Shown here: positions 1 to 6,725 of the stretch, piece after piece
Position numbering within the stretch: position 1 is the first letter of the stretch
How the letters are laid out: every line of letters starts with the position of its first letter
DNA from: Pedococcus sp.
GTDB taxonomy: Bacteria; Actinomycetota; Actinomycetes; Actinomycetales; Dermatophilaceae
Assembly (NCBI GenBank): GCA_025936615.1
Contig: JAICSZ010000039.1
Coordinates: 1 to 10,290, forward strand
Direction: 5' to 3'
DNA length: 10,290 nucleotides
Notes under the pieces: model-generated
What the model saw: the letters and a program-made list of their open reading frames with translations, nothing else
Told to the model about the DNA's origin: nothing
The model's database searches: none
Position numbers and translations under genes: made by a program

Positions 1-268
1 CAAGTCCGACCTGCTCGCCACCGCCGGCACCCTGGCCCGGGCCCGCGACACCGCCGCGCTGGCCCAGGCGATGGAACGCGCCGGCCTGACGACCAACTTC
101 CGCGCCGACGGCAGCGTGCACACCGACGCCTCCCCCGACCACGTCGGCGAGGTCGCACTCGCCGCACACGTGGTCCTCACCGAGCTCCGCGCCGCCGACG
201 GGGCCGGGCTCGAGGAGATGTTCCTCGAGCTCACCGCAGACACCCAACGCGAAGGAGCAGCAGCATGA
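1..268 (+). CDS. ABC transporter ATP-binding protein, C-terminal fragment
   Basis: Only the last 88 codons are present; reading enters in frame at base 2 and stops at TGA 266-268. The visible part lies after the nucleotide-binding motifs (no Walker or signature motif is seen). It resembles the C-terminal accessory region of ABC-2 type exporter ATPases: an alternating helix/strand segment ending in GLEEMFLELT, the common terminal motif of this family, where the enzyme hydrolyses ATP on the cytoplasmic face to drive its permease. The stop overlaps the ATG of the next gene (ATGA, 265-268), so the two are translationally coupled and almost certainly form one transporter. The substrate cannot be told from this fragment. 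Assignment rests on the tail motif plus the neighbouring permease. Confidence 0.85.
   Translation, partial: KSDLLATAGTLARARDTAALAQAMERAGLTTNFRADGSVHTDASPDHVGEVALAAHVVLTELRAADGAGLEEMFLELTADTQREGAAA
251..257 (+). promoter_or_regulatory. Ribosome binding site for the ABC permease
   Basis: GAAGGAG lies 7 bases before the ATG at 265, inside the end of the ATPase gene. It supports this start and coupled translation. Confidence 0.75.
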
Positions 269-1086
269 CCACCACCGTCCTCACGCCTCCCGTCTCCCAA
301 CCGGGCGCCAAGGCCGAACGCACTCGCACCGCACCGGCGCGAATTCCGCTGAGCCGCATCGTCGGCGTGGAGCTGCGCAAGATGTTCGACACCCGCTCGG
401 GCTTCTGGCTGATGGCCAGCATCGTCATCACCAGCGTGCTCGCCACGGCCGCCATCATCGTTTTCGCCCCCGACGACCAGCTCACCTTCGACAACTTCGC
501 CGCCGCCATCGGGGCACCGATGACGGTGATCCTGCCGATGATCGGGATCCTCGCGGTGTCGAGTGAGTGGAGCCAGCGCAGCGGCCTGACGACGTTCACC
601 CTGGTGCCACACCGCGGCCGGGTGCTCCGGGCGAAGTTCCTCGCGGCCACCACCGTGGGTGTCGTGTCGATGTTCGTCGCCCTCGTGGTGGGCTTGCTCG
701 GGACCCTCGTCGGCAGCGCCATCGCCGGCGTGGACGCGGTCTGGAACGTCTCCGCGTCCCACTTCGTGCTGATCGTCCTGGGCAGCGTCCTCGGCATGCT
801 GTTCGGCTTCATGCTGGGCCTGCTCATCCGGAACTCGTCGGGCGCCATCGTCACCTACTTCGTCTACACGCTCGTCCTGCCACCGCTGCTCGGCCTGCTG
901 GCGGCCAACCAGAAGTGGTTCGCCGACCTGCAGCCGTGGGTGGACTACAGCTTCGCGCAGCGGCCGCTCTTCGACGGCCACCTCTCCAGCCAGCAGTGGC
1001 AGCACCTCGCCGTCTCCGGCGGACTGTGGTTCCTCCTGCCGATGGCGGTCGGGCTGCTGGTCGTGCGCCGCGCCGAGGTCAAGTGA
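265..1086 (+). CDS. ABC-2 type transporter permease
   Basis: A 273-residue integral membrane protein, the expected partner of the ATPase whose end overlaps it. After a cytoplasmic N-terminus of about 45 residues there are six hydrophobic segments at roughly 47-67, 84-100, 126-150, 166-188, 195-213 and 248-267. The segment SEWSQRSGLTTFTLVPHRGR (about 100-119), between helices 2 and 3, is characteristic of actinobacterial ABC-2 exporter permeases. A short basic tail (VVRRAEVK) ends the protein. Family knowledge gives a role in ATP-driven export or membrane-stress resistance, often of drugs, lipids or peptides; the substrate is unknown here. The start at 265 is fixed by GAAGGAG at 251 and the ATGA overlap. 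The gene is last in its unit and is followed by strong hairpins. Confidence 0.9.
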   Translation: MTTTVLTPPVSQPGAKAERTRTAPARIPLSRIVGVELRKMFDTRSGFWLMASIVITSVLATAAIIVFAPDDQLTFDNFAAAIGAPMTVILPMIGILAVSSEWSQRSGLTTFTLVPHRGRVLRAKFLAATTVGVVSMFVALVVGLLGTLVGSAIAGVDAVWNVSASHFVLIVLGSVLGMLFGFMLGLLIRNSSGAIVTYFVYTLVLPPLLGLLAANQKWFADLQPWVDYSFAQRPLFDGHLSSQQWQHLAVSGGLWFLLPMAVGLLVVRRAEVK

Positions 1087-1097
1087 TCCGAGTCGAC

Positions 1098-1134
1098 GGC
1101 CGGCCACAGGCGACGGTATGCCGCGTGGCCGGCC
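1098..1134. terminator. Hairpin downstream of the permease
   Basis: A 9-bp perfect stem, GGCCGGCCA (1098-1106) with TGGCCGGCC (1126-1134), around a 19-base loop, beginning 12 bases after the permease stop. There is no T-run, which is usual for terminators in high-GC actinobacteria. Because the neighbouring genes converge it could act in both directions. Confidence 0.45.
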
Positions 1135-1198
1135 TTCGTCGCGGACGGTGCCGCCGCGTGACGGCACCGTCCGCGCGGGGCTCAGCCCCGCGGCATAC
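1116..1198. repeat. Inverted pair of the 10-mer GTATGCCGCG enclosing the terminator
   Basis: GTATGCCGCG at 1116-1125 and its exact reverse complement CGCGGCATAC at 1189-1198 flank the 14-bp hairpin, so the whole could fold as a nested structure. A second small palindrome, CGCGGGGCT/AGCCCCGCG, occupies 1174-1192. The same 10-mer recurs twice more in the window (8071-8080; reverse complement 8848-8857), and its 8-base core GTATGCCG occurs six times in all. Confidence 0.55.
1140..1175. terminator. Strong bidirectional hairpin terminator
   Basis: A 14-bp perfect, very GC-rich stem pairs 1140-1153 (CGCGGACGGTGCCG) with 1162-1175 around the 8-base loop CCGCGTGA. It sits between two convergent genes (permease stop 1086, BNR gene stop 1225) and is the strongest hairpin I see in the window. 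No U-tract follows on either strand. Function as a shared terminator is inferred from position and stability. Confidence 0.65.
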
Positions 1199-1224
1199 GT
1201 TCCTTCTCAGTCAGTGCGGAACCC

Positions 1225-2997
1225 TCAGAAGCTGCCGGCGGCGGTGACCACGTCCTCCTGGTTGATCAGGGTGGGCACGAACTCCACGCCGTAGAACCAG
1301 ACGACGGTCTGCTTGTTGTTGCTGTCGGTCCAGAAGGCGTGGAACTGGCCGTCGGAGCCGACGGACAGGTCCGTGTAGTCACCGAAGAAGCCACCACCGA
1401 ACCCGTTGCGCGTGTTGATCGGGTGCGTGCTGACCGGCTGCGTGACACCGGTCGACAGGTCGGTGACGACGTAGTCGAGGCGGGTGTTGTGGATGTAGGC
1501 GCCCAGGGTGTCGCAGGCGATCCGCCCGACCGGGGGCTCCGGACCTGCGGCGCAGGTCTGCCACGGCGAGACCGTCGCACCCCGGTACGCACCGAGGTAG
1601 ACGTGGCCGTTCGGACCGACATCCACCGCGGGGAAGATGTCCTCGACCGCGCTGGGCGCCGGTGCCGCCAAGGTGGTGGCGTCCGGCTGGGTGACGGGGT
1701 AGCCGATGGCCGTTCGGTTGGCTGCCGCGAAGGCGTTCGCCGGGGTGGACCAGGTTGCACCCCCGTCGGTGGACCGGCTCCAGACAGCGGTCGACGTGTG
1801 GCCGACCATCGTCGTCCACGTGGCGTAGAGGTCACCGTTGGGCGCTGCGGCGGCGGCGGGGTAGCTGTTGTCCCGGAACGCCGTGTCGGTCAGCACGTGG
1901 CTGTCGACCAGGGTGCTGACCCGGACCGGCTGGCCCCAGCTGACCCCACCGTCGGTGGACTTGACCACGTAGGTCGAGTCGAGCGTCGCGAGTCTCGTGG
2001 CGCCCTCGAAGAAGACGTAGACCGACCCGTCGGGCCCGACGACTGGCCGCGAGCCCTGGTCGTACTTCACGTTGCCCGAGATCTGGCTTGGTGCGCTGAA
2101 CGTGCGACCGCCATCGCTCGACCGGGCGAAGAAGATCGGGGACTGGACGTAGCTGCCGCTGTGGGCGTTGAAGAGGAACCGGGTCCACGAGACGTAGACA
2201 CGGTCGCGGTAGGGGCTGCTCGCGTTGGCGTCAGCGGCGATCCACTCCTTGTCGTTCAACGTGGACGGTGAGGTCGTCGGGTTGATGAAGGTGGGTTGGC
2301 TCCACGACAGGGCACCCGAGGAGTCAAAGCTGCCGCGGTTGACCGCGACCGTGTTGGGTGCCGACGTGCGGTTGAAGCCGAGCCCCGCGTAGTAGACGGT
2401 GCCGCGGCTGTCGAAGGCGAGGGCCGGGTCGCCGCCGGCGTCGTACTGCCCACCGGCGAGACGGTTGACGCCGGGGATCAGGGTGCCGAGGTGCTGTGGG
2501 TCTGTCGCGGTGCAGCACCAGGTGCTGCCGCCGTCGTTGGAGACGTAGGTGCCCGAGTAGCCGTCACCCAGGGCGCTGCAGGGGGTCCCGTCGACCGTGC
2601 ACGACCAGGTGCGCGTCACGTAGTCGTTGGCGGCCGCCACGACACGACTCGGGTTGTTGGGGTCCACGGCGATGGCGGTCTCGTTCTGTGGCGCGCCGGC
2701 GGTGTCCTGGTTGACCGTCACCGCCGGCGGCAGGACCGTCGTGCCGTCGAGCGGGCTGCTCTGGACGAAGGCGGGGGTGATCGGCGTCTGGGTCGGGGCC
2801 GCGGATTCCTCCTCGGCCTCCTCCTCGAGGTAGGCCGAGAACCGGATCTGGAGGCCGGCGGTCCCGTGGAGCGAGGCAACCTTGCCGGCCAGGGTCGTGA
2901 TGTCGTAGCTGGGCTGGCTGGCGGACGCCGGGGCGCCGACCAGTCCACCGAGGAAGATCGTCGCCGGTACGGCGACAAGAACACTGAACCTCTTCAC
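1225..2997 (-). CDS. Secreted BNR/Asp-box beta-propeller (sialidase-fold) protein
   Basis: A 590-residue exported protein. The GTG at 2997 is chosen because GGAGG (3006-3010) lies 6 bases before it and because it opens directly on a signal peptide: KR, then a hydrophobic core at about 5-20, with cleavage likely near ASA at 24-26. Four Asp boxes are visible: SNDGGSTW (153-160), SSDGGRTF (293-300), STDGGVSW (347-354) and STDGGATW (409-416). These are the hallmark turns of sialidase/BNR beta-propellers. Further blade-like repeats of the GPDGSVYV and GPNGHVYLGAY type are present. I do not see a clear sialidase RIP/FRIP arginine motif, so exo-sialidase activity should not be assumed; carbohydrate or surface binding is equally possible. 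An acidic patch (EEEAEEES, 58-65) precedes the propeller. Reading could open as far up as 3132, but those extra residues are basic and not signal-like. Confidence 0.82.
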   Translation of the reverse strand: MKRFSVLVAVPATIFLGGLVGAPASASQPSYDITTLAGKVASLHGTAGLQIRFSAYLEEEAEEESAAPTQTPITPAFVQSSPLDGTTVLPPAVTVNQDTAGAPQNETAIAVDPNNPSRVVAAANDYVTRTWSCTVDGTPCSALGDGYSGTYVSNDGGSTWCCTATDPQHLGTLIPGVNRLAGGQYDAGGDPALAFDSRGTVYYAGLGFNRTSAPNTVAVNRGSFDSSGALSWSQPTFINPTTSPSTLNDKEWIAADANASSPYRDRVYVSWTRFLFNAHSGSYVQSPIFFARSSDGGRTFSAPSQISGNVKYDQGSRPVVGPDGSVYVFFEGATRLATLDSTYVVKSTDGGVSWGQPVRVSTLVDSHVLTDTAFRDNSYPAAAAAPNGDLYATWTTMVGHTSTAVWSRSTDGGATWSTPANAFAAANRTAIGYPVTQPDATTLAAPAPSAVEDIFPAVDVGPNGHVYLGAYRGATVSPWQTCAAGPEPPVGRIACDTLGAYIHNTRLDYVVTDLSTGVTQPVSTHPINTRNGFGGGFFGDYTDLSVGSDGQFHAFWTDSNNKQTVVWFYGVEFVPTLINQEDVVTAAGSF

Positions 2998-3005
2998 GAG
3001 GCGCC

Positions 3006-3010
3006 TCCAT
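3006..3010 (-). promoter_or_regulatory. Ribosome binding site deciding the BNR gene start
   Basis: On the minus strand GGAGG is followed by CGCCTC and then GTG (2997-2995). This picks the GTG start over the longer open frame that begins at 3132. Confidence 0.8.
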
Positions 3011-3173
3011 GTGTCGATGGGAGACGCCGGTCGGTGCGAGACAACCGCAGGGGCCGACGCTGGACAACCCTTGATGCTATTTCGGTGTCGGGTGCGCCGC
3101 CACCGGGCCGGTGTGGGGCATTTGCCGCCCACGCAGGGTCATCCAGAGGACGATAGGGCCTGCAGGCCGCGCC

Positions 3174-3180
3174 GAGGAGG
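3174..3180 (+). promoter_or_regulatory. Ribosome binding site deciding the membrane-protein start
   Basis: GAGGAGG lies 5 bases before ATG 3186, and 11 before a second ATG at 3192. It rules out the upstream in-frame ATG at 3111. Confidence 0.8.
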
Positions 3181-3185
3181 CATCC

Positions 3186-3893
3186 ATGTCCATGTCCGCG
3201 TCAGAGCTACCGGCCACCGCGTTCCACCCACCCACACCGGCGCCTGCACCGAACGGGGTGCGGGCACAGATCCTCGCGACCGAGCACTGGAGCCTGCTCG
3301 CGACGCGGAGCATGACCTGGTCGGAGGTCATGAGCCGGATCACGATCCACCTCACCGTCACCTCCGCGTCCCTGGTCGTGCTCGCCCTGATGGCGCAGGC
3401 GCAGGGGTTCGGCGGGGCCTTCCAGACCATGTCCATAGGACTGTGCGCCGTCGTCCTCGTGCTGGGCACGCTGACCGCCCAGCGGGTCGTCAACGCCAGC
3501 GTCGACGACGCCTCCACCGTGCTGGGCATGAACCGGCTCCGCGCCGCCTACCTCGAGATCGATCCCGGCCTCGAGCCCTACCTCATCACCTCCTGGCACG
3601 ACGACCAGGGCGGGCTGATGGGCACCTACCTGATGGGGTGGCCGCGGTCGACGTTCAGCCACGTGCTGGCGAGCACCAGCGTCTTCATGCTGGCGCTCAA
3701 CTCCATGGTGGCGGGGACCTTGGCCGCACTCATCGCCCACGCTGCTGGAGCCGGGACGGCGGTGGTGGTCGTCGCGGGGGTGGCGGTCGGTCTCGGTCAT
3801 GTCGCCGCGATGGTGACCGTGGGGAACAGGACCTTCCGCGCGCCCAGGCAAGAGCCCCGGTTCCCGAGCCCGCCGGCGGGGGCGAGGGACTGA
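3186..3893 (+). CDS. Hypothetical membrane protein, four predicted helices
   Basis: A 235-residue protein. The start at 3186 follows GAGGAGG at 5-base spacing; the frame is open from 3111 but upstream residues are not needed. A Pro/Ala-rich N-terminus (1-25) is followed by an ATEHWSLLATRSMTWSE segment (31-47) that looks like a conserved amphipathic entry. Four hydrophobic stretches follow at about 53-72, 80-98, 163-185 and 190-212. Between helices 2 and 3 is a loop of about 60 residues containing AAYLEIDPGLEPYLITSWHDD (about 120-140) with several acidic residues. The C-terminal tail is basic and Pro-rich. I recognise the general type (an uncharacterised membrane protein seen in actinobacteria) but no function. 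It is transcribed divergently from the BNR protein with about 190 bp between starts, and alone in its direction. Confidence 0.75.
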   Translation: MSMSASELPATAFHPPTPAPAPNGVRAQILATEHWSLLATRSMTWSEVMSRITIHLTVTSASLVVLALMAQAQGFGGAFQTMSIGLCAVVLVLGTLTAQRVVNASVDDASTVLGMNRLRAAYLEIDPGLEPYLITSWHDDQGGLMGTYLMGWPRSTFSHVLASTSVFMLALNSMVAGTLAALIAHAAGAGTAVVVVAGVAVGLGHVAAMVTVGNRTFRAPRQEPRFPSPPAGARD

Positions 3894-4113
3894 GGACTCC
3901 CCCGCGCCTGTTCGGCAACGTCCGCCTGACGCAGGCGTCCTCCACCCGCAGCATCAGGTCACGGATGAGCTCACCGTCCAGCTCGACCACGAGCGTGGTG
4001 GCCAGCCGGACGGGGTCTGCGAAGGTCGCCCGCCACGGCTCCGGGCTGGTGCGCACCTCGGTGAGCAACCGGCATACCGACTCCGGATGACGAAAGCGCG
4101 AAGTGGCCGCCAT
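3730..4113 (-). CDS. Possible small gene or gene remnant, unrecognised
   Basis: The 325-bp stretch between the membrane protein and the hydrolase fusion is not empty-looking. A minus-strand frame from ATG 4113 reads as plausible protein over about 70 residues, for example DPVRLATTLVVELDGELIRD, with third positions almost all G or C through that part. An in-frame GTG at 4128, 6 bases after GGGGGA, is an alternative start with a better ribosome site. The frame does not stop until 3730, overlapping the convergent membrane gene by 164 bp. Beyond about 3900 the translation turns into Pro/Arg/Ser-rich sequence typical of a shadow frame. It may therefore be a small gene truncated at its 3' end, or a chance open frame in GC-rich DNA. 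No family recognised. Confidence 0.3.
   Translation of the reverse strand: MAATSRFRHPESVCRLLTEVRTSPEPWRATFADPVRLATTLVVELDGELIRDLMLRVEDACVRRTLPNRRGGVLSPSPPPAGSGTGALAWARGRSCSPRSPSRRHDRDRPPPPRRPPPPSRLQQRGR
3923..3937. terminator. Possible terminator hairpin after the membrane protein
   Basis: CGCCTG (3923-3928), loop ACG, CAGGCG (3932-3937): a 6-bp stem 30 bases past the stop at 3893. There is no T-run. If the small minus-strand frame across this site is real, the hairpin would be inside it, so the call is weak. Confidence 0.3.
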
Positions 4114-4218
4114 GTCTGGCGGACGCACGTGCGGTCCCCCGCAGAGCGCTGGCGGTGACCGGGTCCTACGACAGTCGGGGGGTGCGCGAGGGCCCCTGCG
4201 TGAGGACACTGGAGCGCC

Positions 4219-6387
4219 ATGAGGGCTCGTCTGCCCGACCTGACCGGCACCGTCGACCGCGATGGTGTCGCCGTCGCCTACGAGGTCTTCGGCACCGAGG
4301 GGCCCTGGGTCGTCTTCTCCCCCATGGACCCGATCATCCACAGCCGTGGGTGGAAGGCCCAGGTCCCGTACCTGTCCCGCTACGCGCGGGTGTGCACCAT
4401 CGACCCGCGGGGCAACGGTGCCAGCGACCGCCCGCTCGACCCGGCGGCCTACACCGAACAGGCCTACGCGGACGACCTGCTGGCGGTCGTCGACCACCTG
4501 GGGGTGGACCGCGCGGCGGTGGTCGGCGTGTGCGGAAGTGCGCTGTGGGGCCTGATGTTCGCGGCCCAGCACCCCGAACGGGTCTCCGCGTTCGTCGGCA
4601 TCGGCACCCAGGGTGAGTTCCTGTCCCCCCGCGACCCGGTGCGACCGCTGTTCGGGCGCGACTGGCGTGAGGACTACCCGGCCTTCCTCGAGTTCTTCGC
4701 CGGGCTGCTCCTGCCCGAACCCCACTCGACCAAGCAGGTGGAGGACTTCGTCGCGTGGGGTCTGGACAGCCCGCTCGAGGTGCAGGTCGCCCTGACGCAG
4801 GGTCCGGAGGTCATCTCGTCGGTCGACGACGTCCTGGCCATCCTGGACGGGGTTCGGTGTCCGGTGCTGGCGATCCACGGCGACCTGGACCGCTGCCAGC
4901 CCATCGCGCGCGGCCAGCGCGTGGCCGAGCTCACCCGCGGCGAGCTGCTCGTCATCGAGGGGGCCGGCCACCTCCCGATGGGGCGCGAACCGGTGCTGGT
5001 CAACCTCGCGATCCGCGACTTCCTCCAGCGCGCCGGGGCCCTGGGCGGACTCCTCGCGGGCCAGCCTGCAGGACGGGGTGGCCCGCCGGGCGGGGCCGAC
5101 GCAGACGTGGGCGGCGGACCGGCAGCCCGGGACGGCGGACCAGCCACCAGCCGGCGCTTCACGACACCGCGCAACCGGCCGCGGCGCGTCCTCTACCTCT
5201 CCTCCCCCATCGGGCTCGGGCACGCCCGCCGCGACCTCGCGGTGGCCCAGGCGCTGCGGGCGCAGGTGCCCGGGCTCGAGGTCGACTGGCTCGCGCAGGA
5301 CCCGGTGACCCGCTTCCTCGCCGGGCACGGCGAACGGGTGCACCCGGCGTCGCGGTGGCTGGCCAGCGAGTCGGCGCAGTTCGAGGAGTGCGCCGGCGAG
5401 CACGACCTCAACGCGTTCCAGGCCGTGCGCCAGATGGACGAGGTGCTGGTCAACAACTTCATGGTCTTCAACGACCTCGTCGAGCAGGAGAGCTACGACC
5501 TGTGGACCGGCGACGAGGCCTGGGACGTCGACTACTTCCTCCACGAGAACCCTGACCTCAAGCGAACGGCCTACGCATGGCTCACCGACTTCGTCGGGTG
5601 GCTGCCCATGGAGCAGGACGACCCCGCCGCGACCGCCAGGGAGGCCGCGCTCACCGCCGACTACAACGCCGACATGCTCGAGCAGATCGCCCGCCTGCCC
5701 CGCATCCGCGACCACTCCCTGTTCGTCGGCAACCCCGAGGACGTGGTCGACGAGACGTTCGGGCCCGGCCTGCCCCGGATCCGTGACTGGGTGGGCGAGC
5801 ACTACGACTTCACCGGCTACATCACGGGATTCGCACCGGAGGAGTTCGCCGACCGGGAAGCGTTGCGGCGGGAGTTCAGCTTCGGTCAGGAGCCGGTGTG
5901 CGTCGTGGCGGTGGGTGGCTCGGGGGTGGGCGGGCACCTGCTGCGGCGGGCCGTGGAGGCACACCGGCTGGCGGACAAGCGCGTGGACGGGTTGCGGACG
6001 GTCATCGTCACCGGACCACGCATCGACCCCGCGTCGGTTCCCCGGGCGCCGGGGCTGGAGGTCGAAGGCTACGTCCCCGACCTGCACCGCATGCTCGCCG
6101 CCGCTGACGTCGCGGTGGTGCAGGGCGGCCTGACCACGACGATGGAGCTCGCCGCTGCCGGACGCCCCTTCGTCTACGTGCCGCTGCGTCACCACTTCGA
6201 GCAGAACCGGCACGTGCGGCACCGGCTCGACAACTACGGTGCCGGGACCTGCGTGACGTGGGACGAGGCCTCACCCGACCGGCTCGCGGAGGCGGTCGTC
6301 ACCAGCCTCGGTACCCACCCGGCATACAAGCCCGTGGAGAGCGACGGGGCCGCTCGGGCCGCCGCGCGCCTCGCCCAGCTCATCTGA
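4219..6387 (+). CDS. Alpha/beta-hydrolase fused to GT-B glycosyltransferase
   Basis: A 722-residue cytoplasmic fusion. ATG 4219 follows GGAG (4211-4214) by 4 bases. Residues 1-271 are an alpha/beta-hydrolase: the DPRGNGASDRP turn (62-72), the nucleophile elbow GVCGS (103-107), the acid D224 in HGDLDRCQP, and H251 in GAGH. The elbow has Cys105 where Ser is usual, giving a possible Cys-Asp-His triad. A Gly/Ala/Pro-rich linker (about 272-318) joins a glycosyltransferase domain (about 320-722). This opens with LSSPIGLGHARRDLAVAQAL (327-346), the Rossmann entry of GT-B enzymes, and carries the donor-site motif GGLTTTMELAAAGRPFVYVP (636-655) with EQNRH (661-665), as in MurG/macrolide-type transferases. 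It probably moves a sugar from a nucleotide donor to an unknown acceptor that the hydrolase half may prepare or cleave; that link is inference. No signal peptide; no frame break between halves. Confidence 0.85.
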   Translation: MRARLPDLTGTVDRDGVAVAYEVFGTEGPWVVFSPMDPIIHSRGWKAQVPYLSRYARVCTIDPRGNGASDRPLDPAAYTEQAYADDLLAVVDHLGVDRAAVVGVCGSALWGLMFAAQHPERVSAFVGIGTQGEFLSPRDPVRPLFGRDWREDYPAFLEFFAGLLLPEPHSTKQVEDFVAWGLDSPLEVQVALTQGPEVISSVDDVLAILDGVRCPVLAIHGDLDRCQPIARGQRVAELTRGELLVIEGAGHLPMGREPVLVNLAIRDFLQRAGALGGLLAGQPAGRGGPPGGADADVGGGPAARDGGPATSRRFTTPRNRPRRVLYLSSPIGLGHARRDLAVAQALRAQVPGLEVDWLAQDPVTRFLAGHGERVHPASRWLASESAQFEECAGEHDLNAFQAVRQMDEVLVNNFMVFNDLVEQESYDLWTGDEAWDVDYFLHENPDLKRTAYAWLTDFVGWLPMEQDDPAATAREAALTADYNADMLEQIARLPRIRDHSLFVGNPEDVVDETFGPGLPRIRDWVGEHYDFTGYITGFAPEEFADREALRREFSFGQEPVCVVAVGGSGVGGHLLRRAVEAHRLADKRVDGLRTVIVTGPRIDPASVPRAPGLEVEGYVPDLHRMLAAADVAVVQGGLTTTMELAAAGRPFVYVPLRHHFEQNRHVRHRLDNYGAGTCVTWDEASPDRLAEAVVTSLGTHPAYKPVESDGAARAAARLAQLI

Positions 6388-6400
6388 GGCACGGCTCAGA
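6383..6400. terminator. Small hairpin spanning both convergent stop codons
   Basis: TCTGAG (6383-6388), loop GCACGG, CTCAGA (6395-6400). The stem contains the TGA of the fusion gene (6385-6387) and, on the other strand, the TGA of the GroES-like gene (6396-6398). Only 8 bases separate the two genes, so no larger shared terminator fits. Terminator function is uncertain with a 6-bp stem. Confidence 0.3.
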
Positions 6401-6725
6401 GGTAGAGGCCGGTCTGGTCGTCCTGCACCCGCGCGGCCGCCACGGCGTGGATGTCGCGCTCGCGCAGCAGCAGGTACTCCTTGGACTGGATCTCGACCTC
6501 GGCGTGCTCCTGCGGGTCGAACAGCACCCGGTCGTCCACCTTGACCTGCCGGACGTTGGCACCGACGGCCACGACGGTCGCCCAGCCCAGCCGCTTGCCG
6601 ACGCTGGCCGTCGCGGGGATCACGATCCCGCCACCGGACCGGCGCTCGCCCTCACCCTCCACCGACGCGAGCACGCGGTCGTGCAGCATCCGGATGGGGA
6701 GCCGGTCGGTGCCGCCCTCAGCCAC
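6396..6725 (-). CDS. GroES-family co-chaperonin (paralogue)
   Basis: A 109-residue protein of the Cpn10 fold; GroES itself is about 97-100 residues. Family features in order: RMLHDRVLASVE (12-23), the mobile-loop region with GGGIVIPATA (31-40) that in GroES contacts the GroEL apical domain, a WATVVAVGANV strand (48-58), DDRVLFD (64-70) and the terminal EYLLLRERDIHAV strand (83-95). The sequence differs enough from housekeeping GroES that a specialised paralogue is likely, and no GroEL gene adjoins it. The start is GTG 6725, overlapping the end of the DUF3618 gene by 8 bases (GTGGCTGA), which implies translational coupling; no good Shine-Dalgarno is seen. An internal ATG at 6689 (residue 13) also lacks one. 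It is last in the minus-strand run that includes a peroxiredoxin, consistent with a stress role (inference). Confidence 0.8.
   Translation of the reverse strand: MAEGGTDRLPIRMLHDRVLASVEGEGERRSGGGIVIPATASVGKRLGWATVVAVGANVRQVKVDDRVLFDPQEHAEVEIQSKEYLLLRERDIHAVAAARVQDDQTGLYL

Noticed and set aside
1339..2271. Long plus-strand open frames opposite the BNR gene (also 2296-3156)
   Set aside because: They mirror a gene with a signal peptide, four Asp boxes and a good ribosome site. Long antisense frames are expected in DNA this GC-rich.
3061..3110. AT-richer patch (TTGATGCTATTTCGG) as a promoter for the BNR or membrane-protein gene
   Set aside because: A -10-like hexamer can be picked on either strand, but no convincing -35 partner lies at 16-18 bp spacing.
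3730..6222. An 830-residue open frame on the minus strand opposite the hydrolase/glycosyltransferase fusion
   Set aside because: It is antisense to a well-supported gene; its translation over that part is Val/Asp/Arg/Gln-rich shadow sequence with no recognisable motif. Only its far end (about 3900-4128), outside the fusion gene, was kept as a weak candidate.
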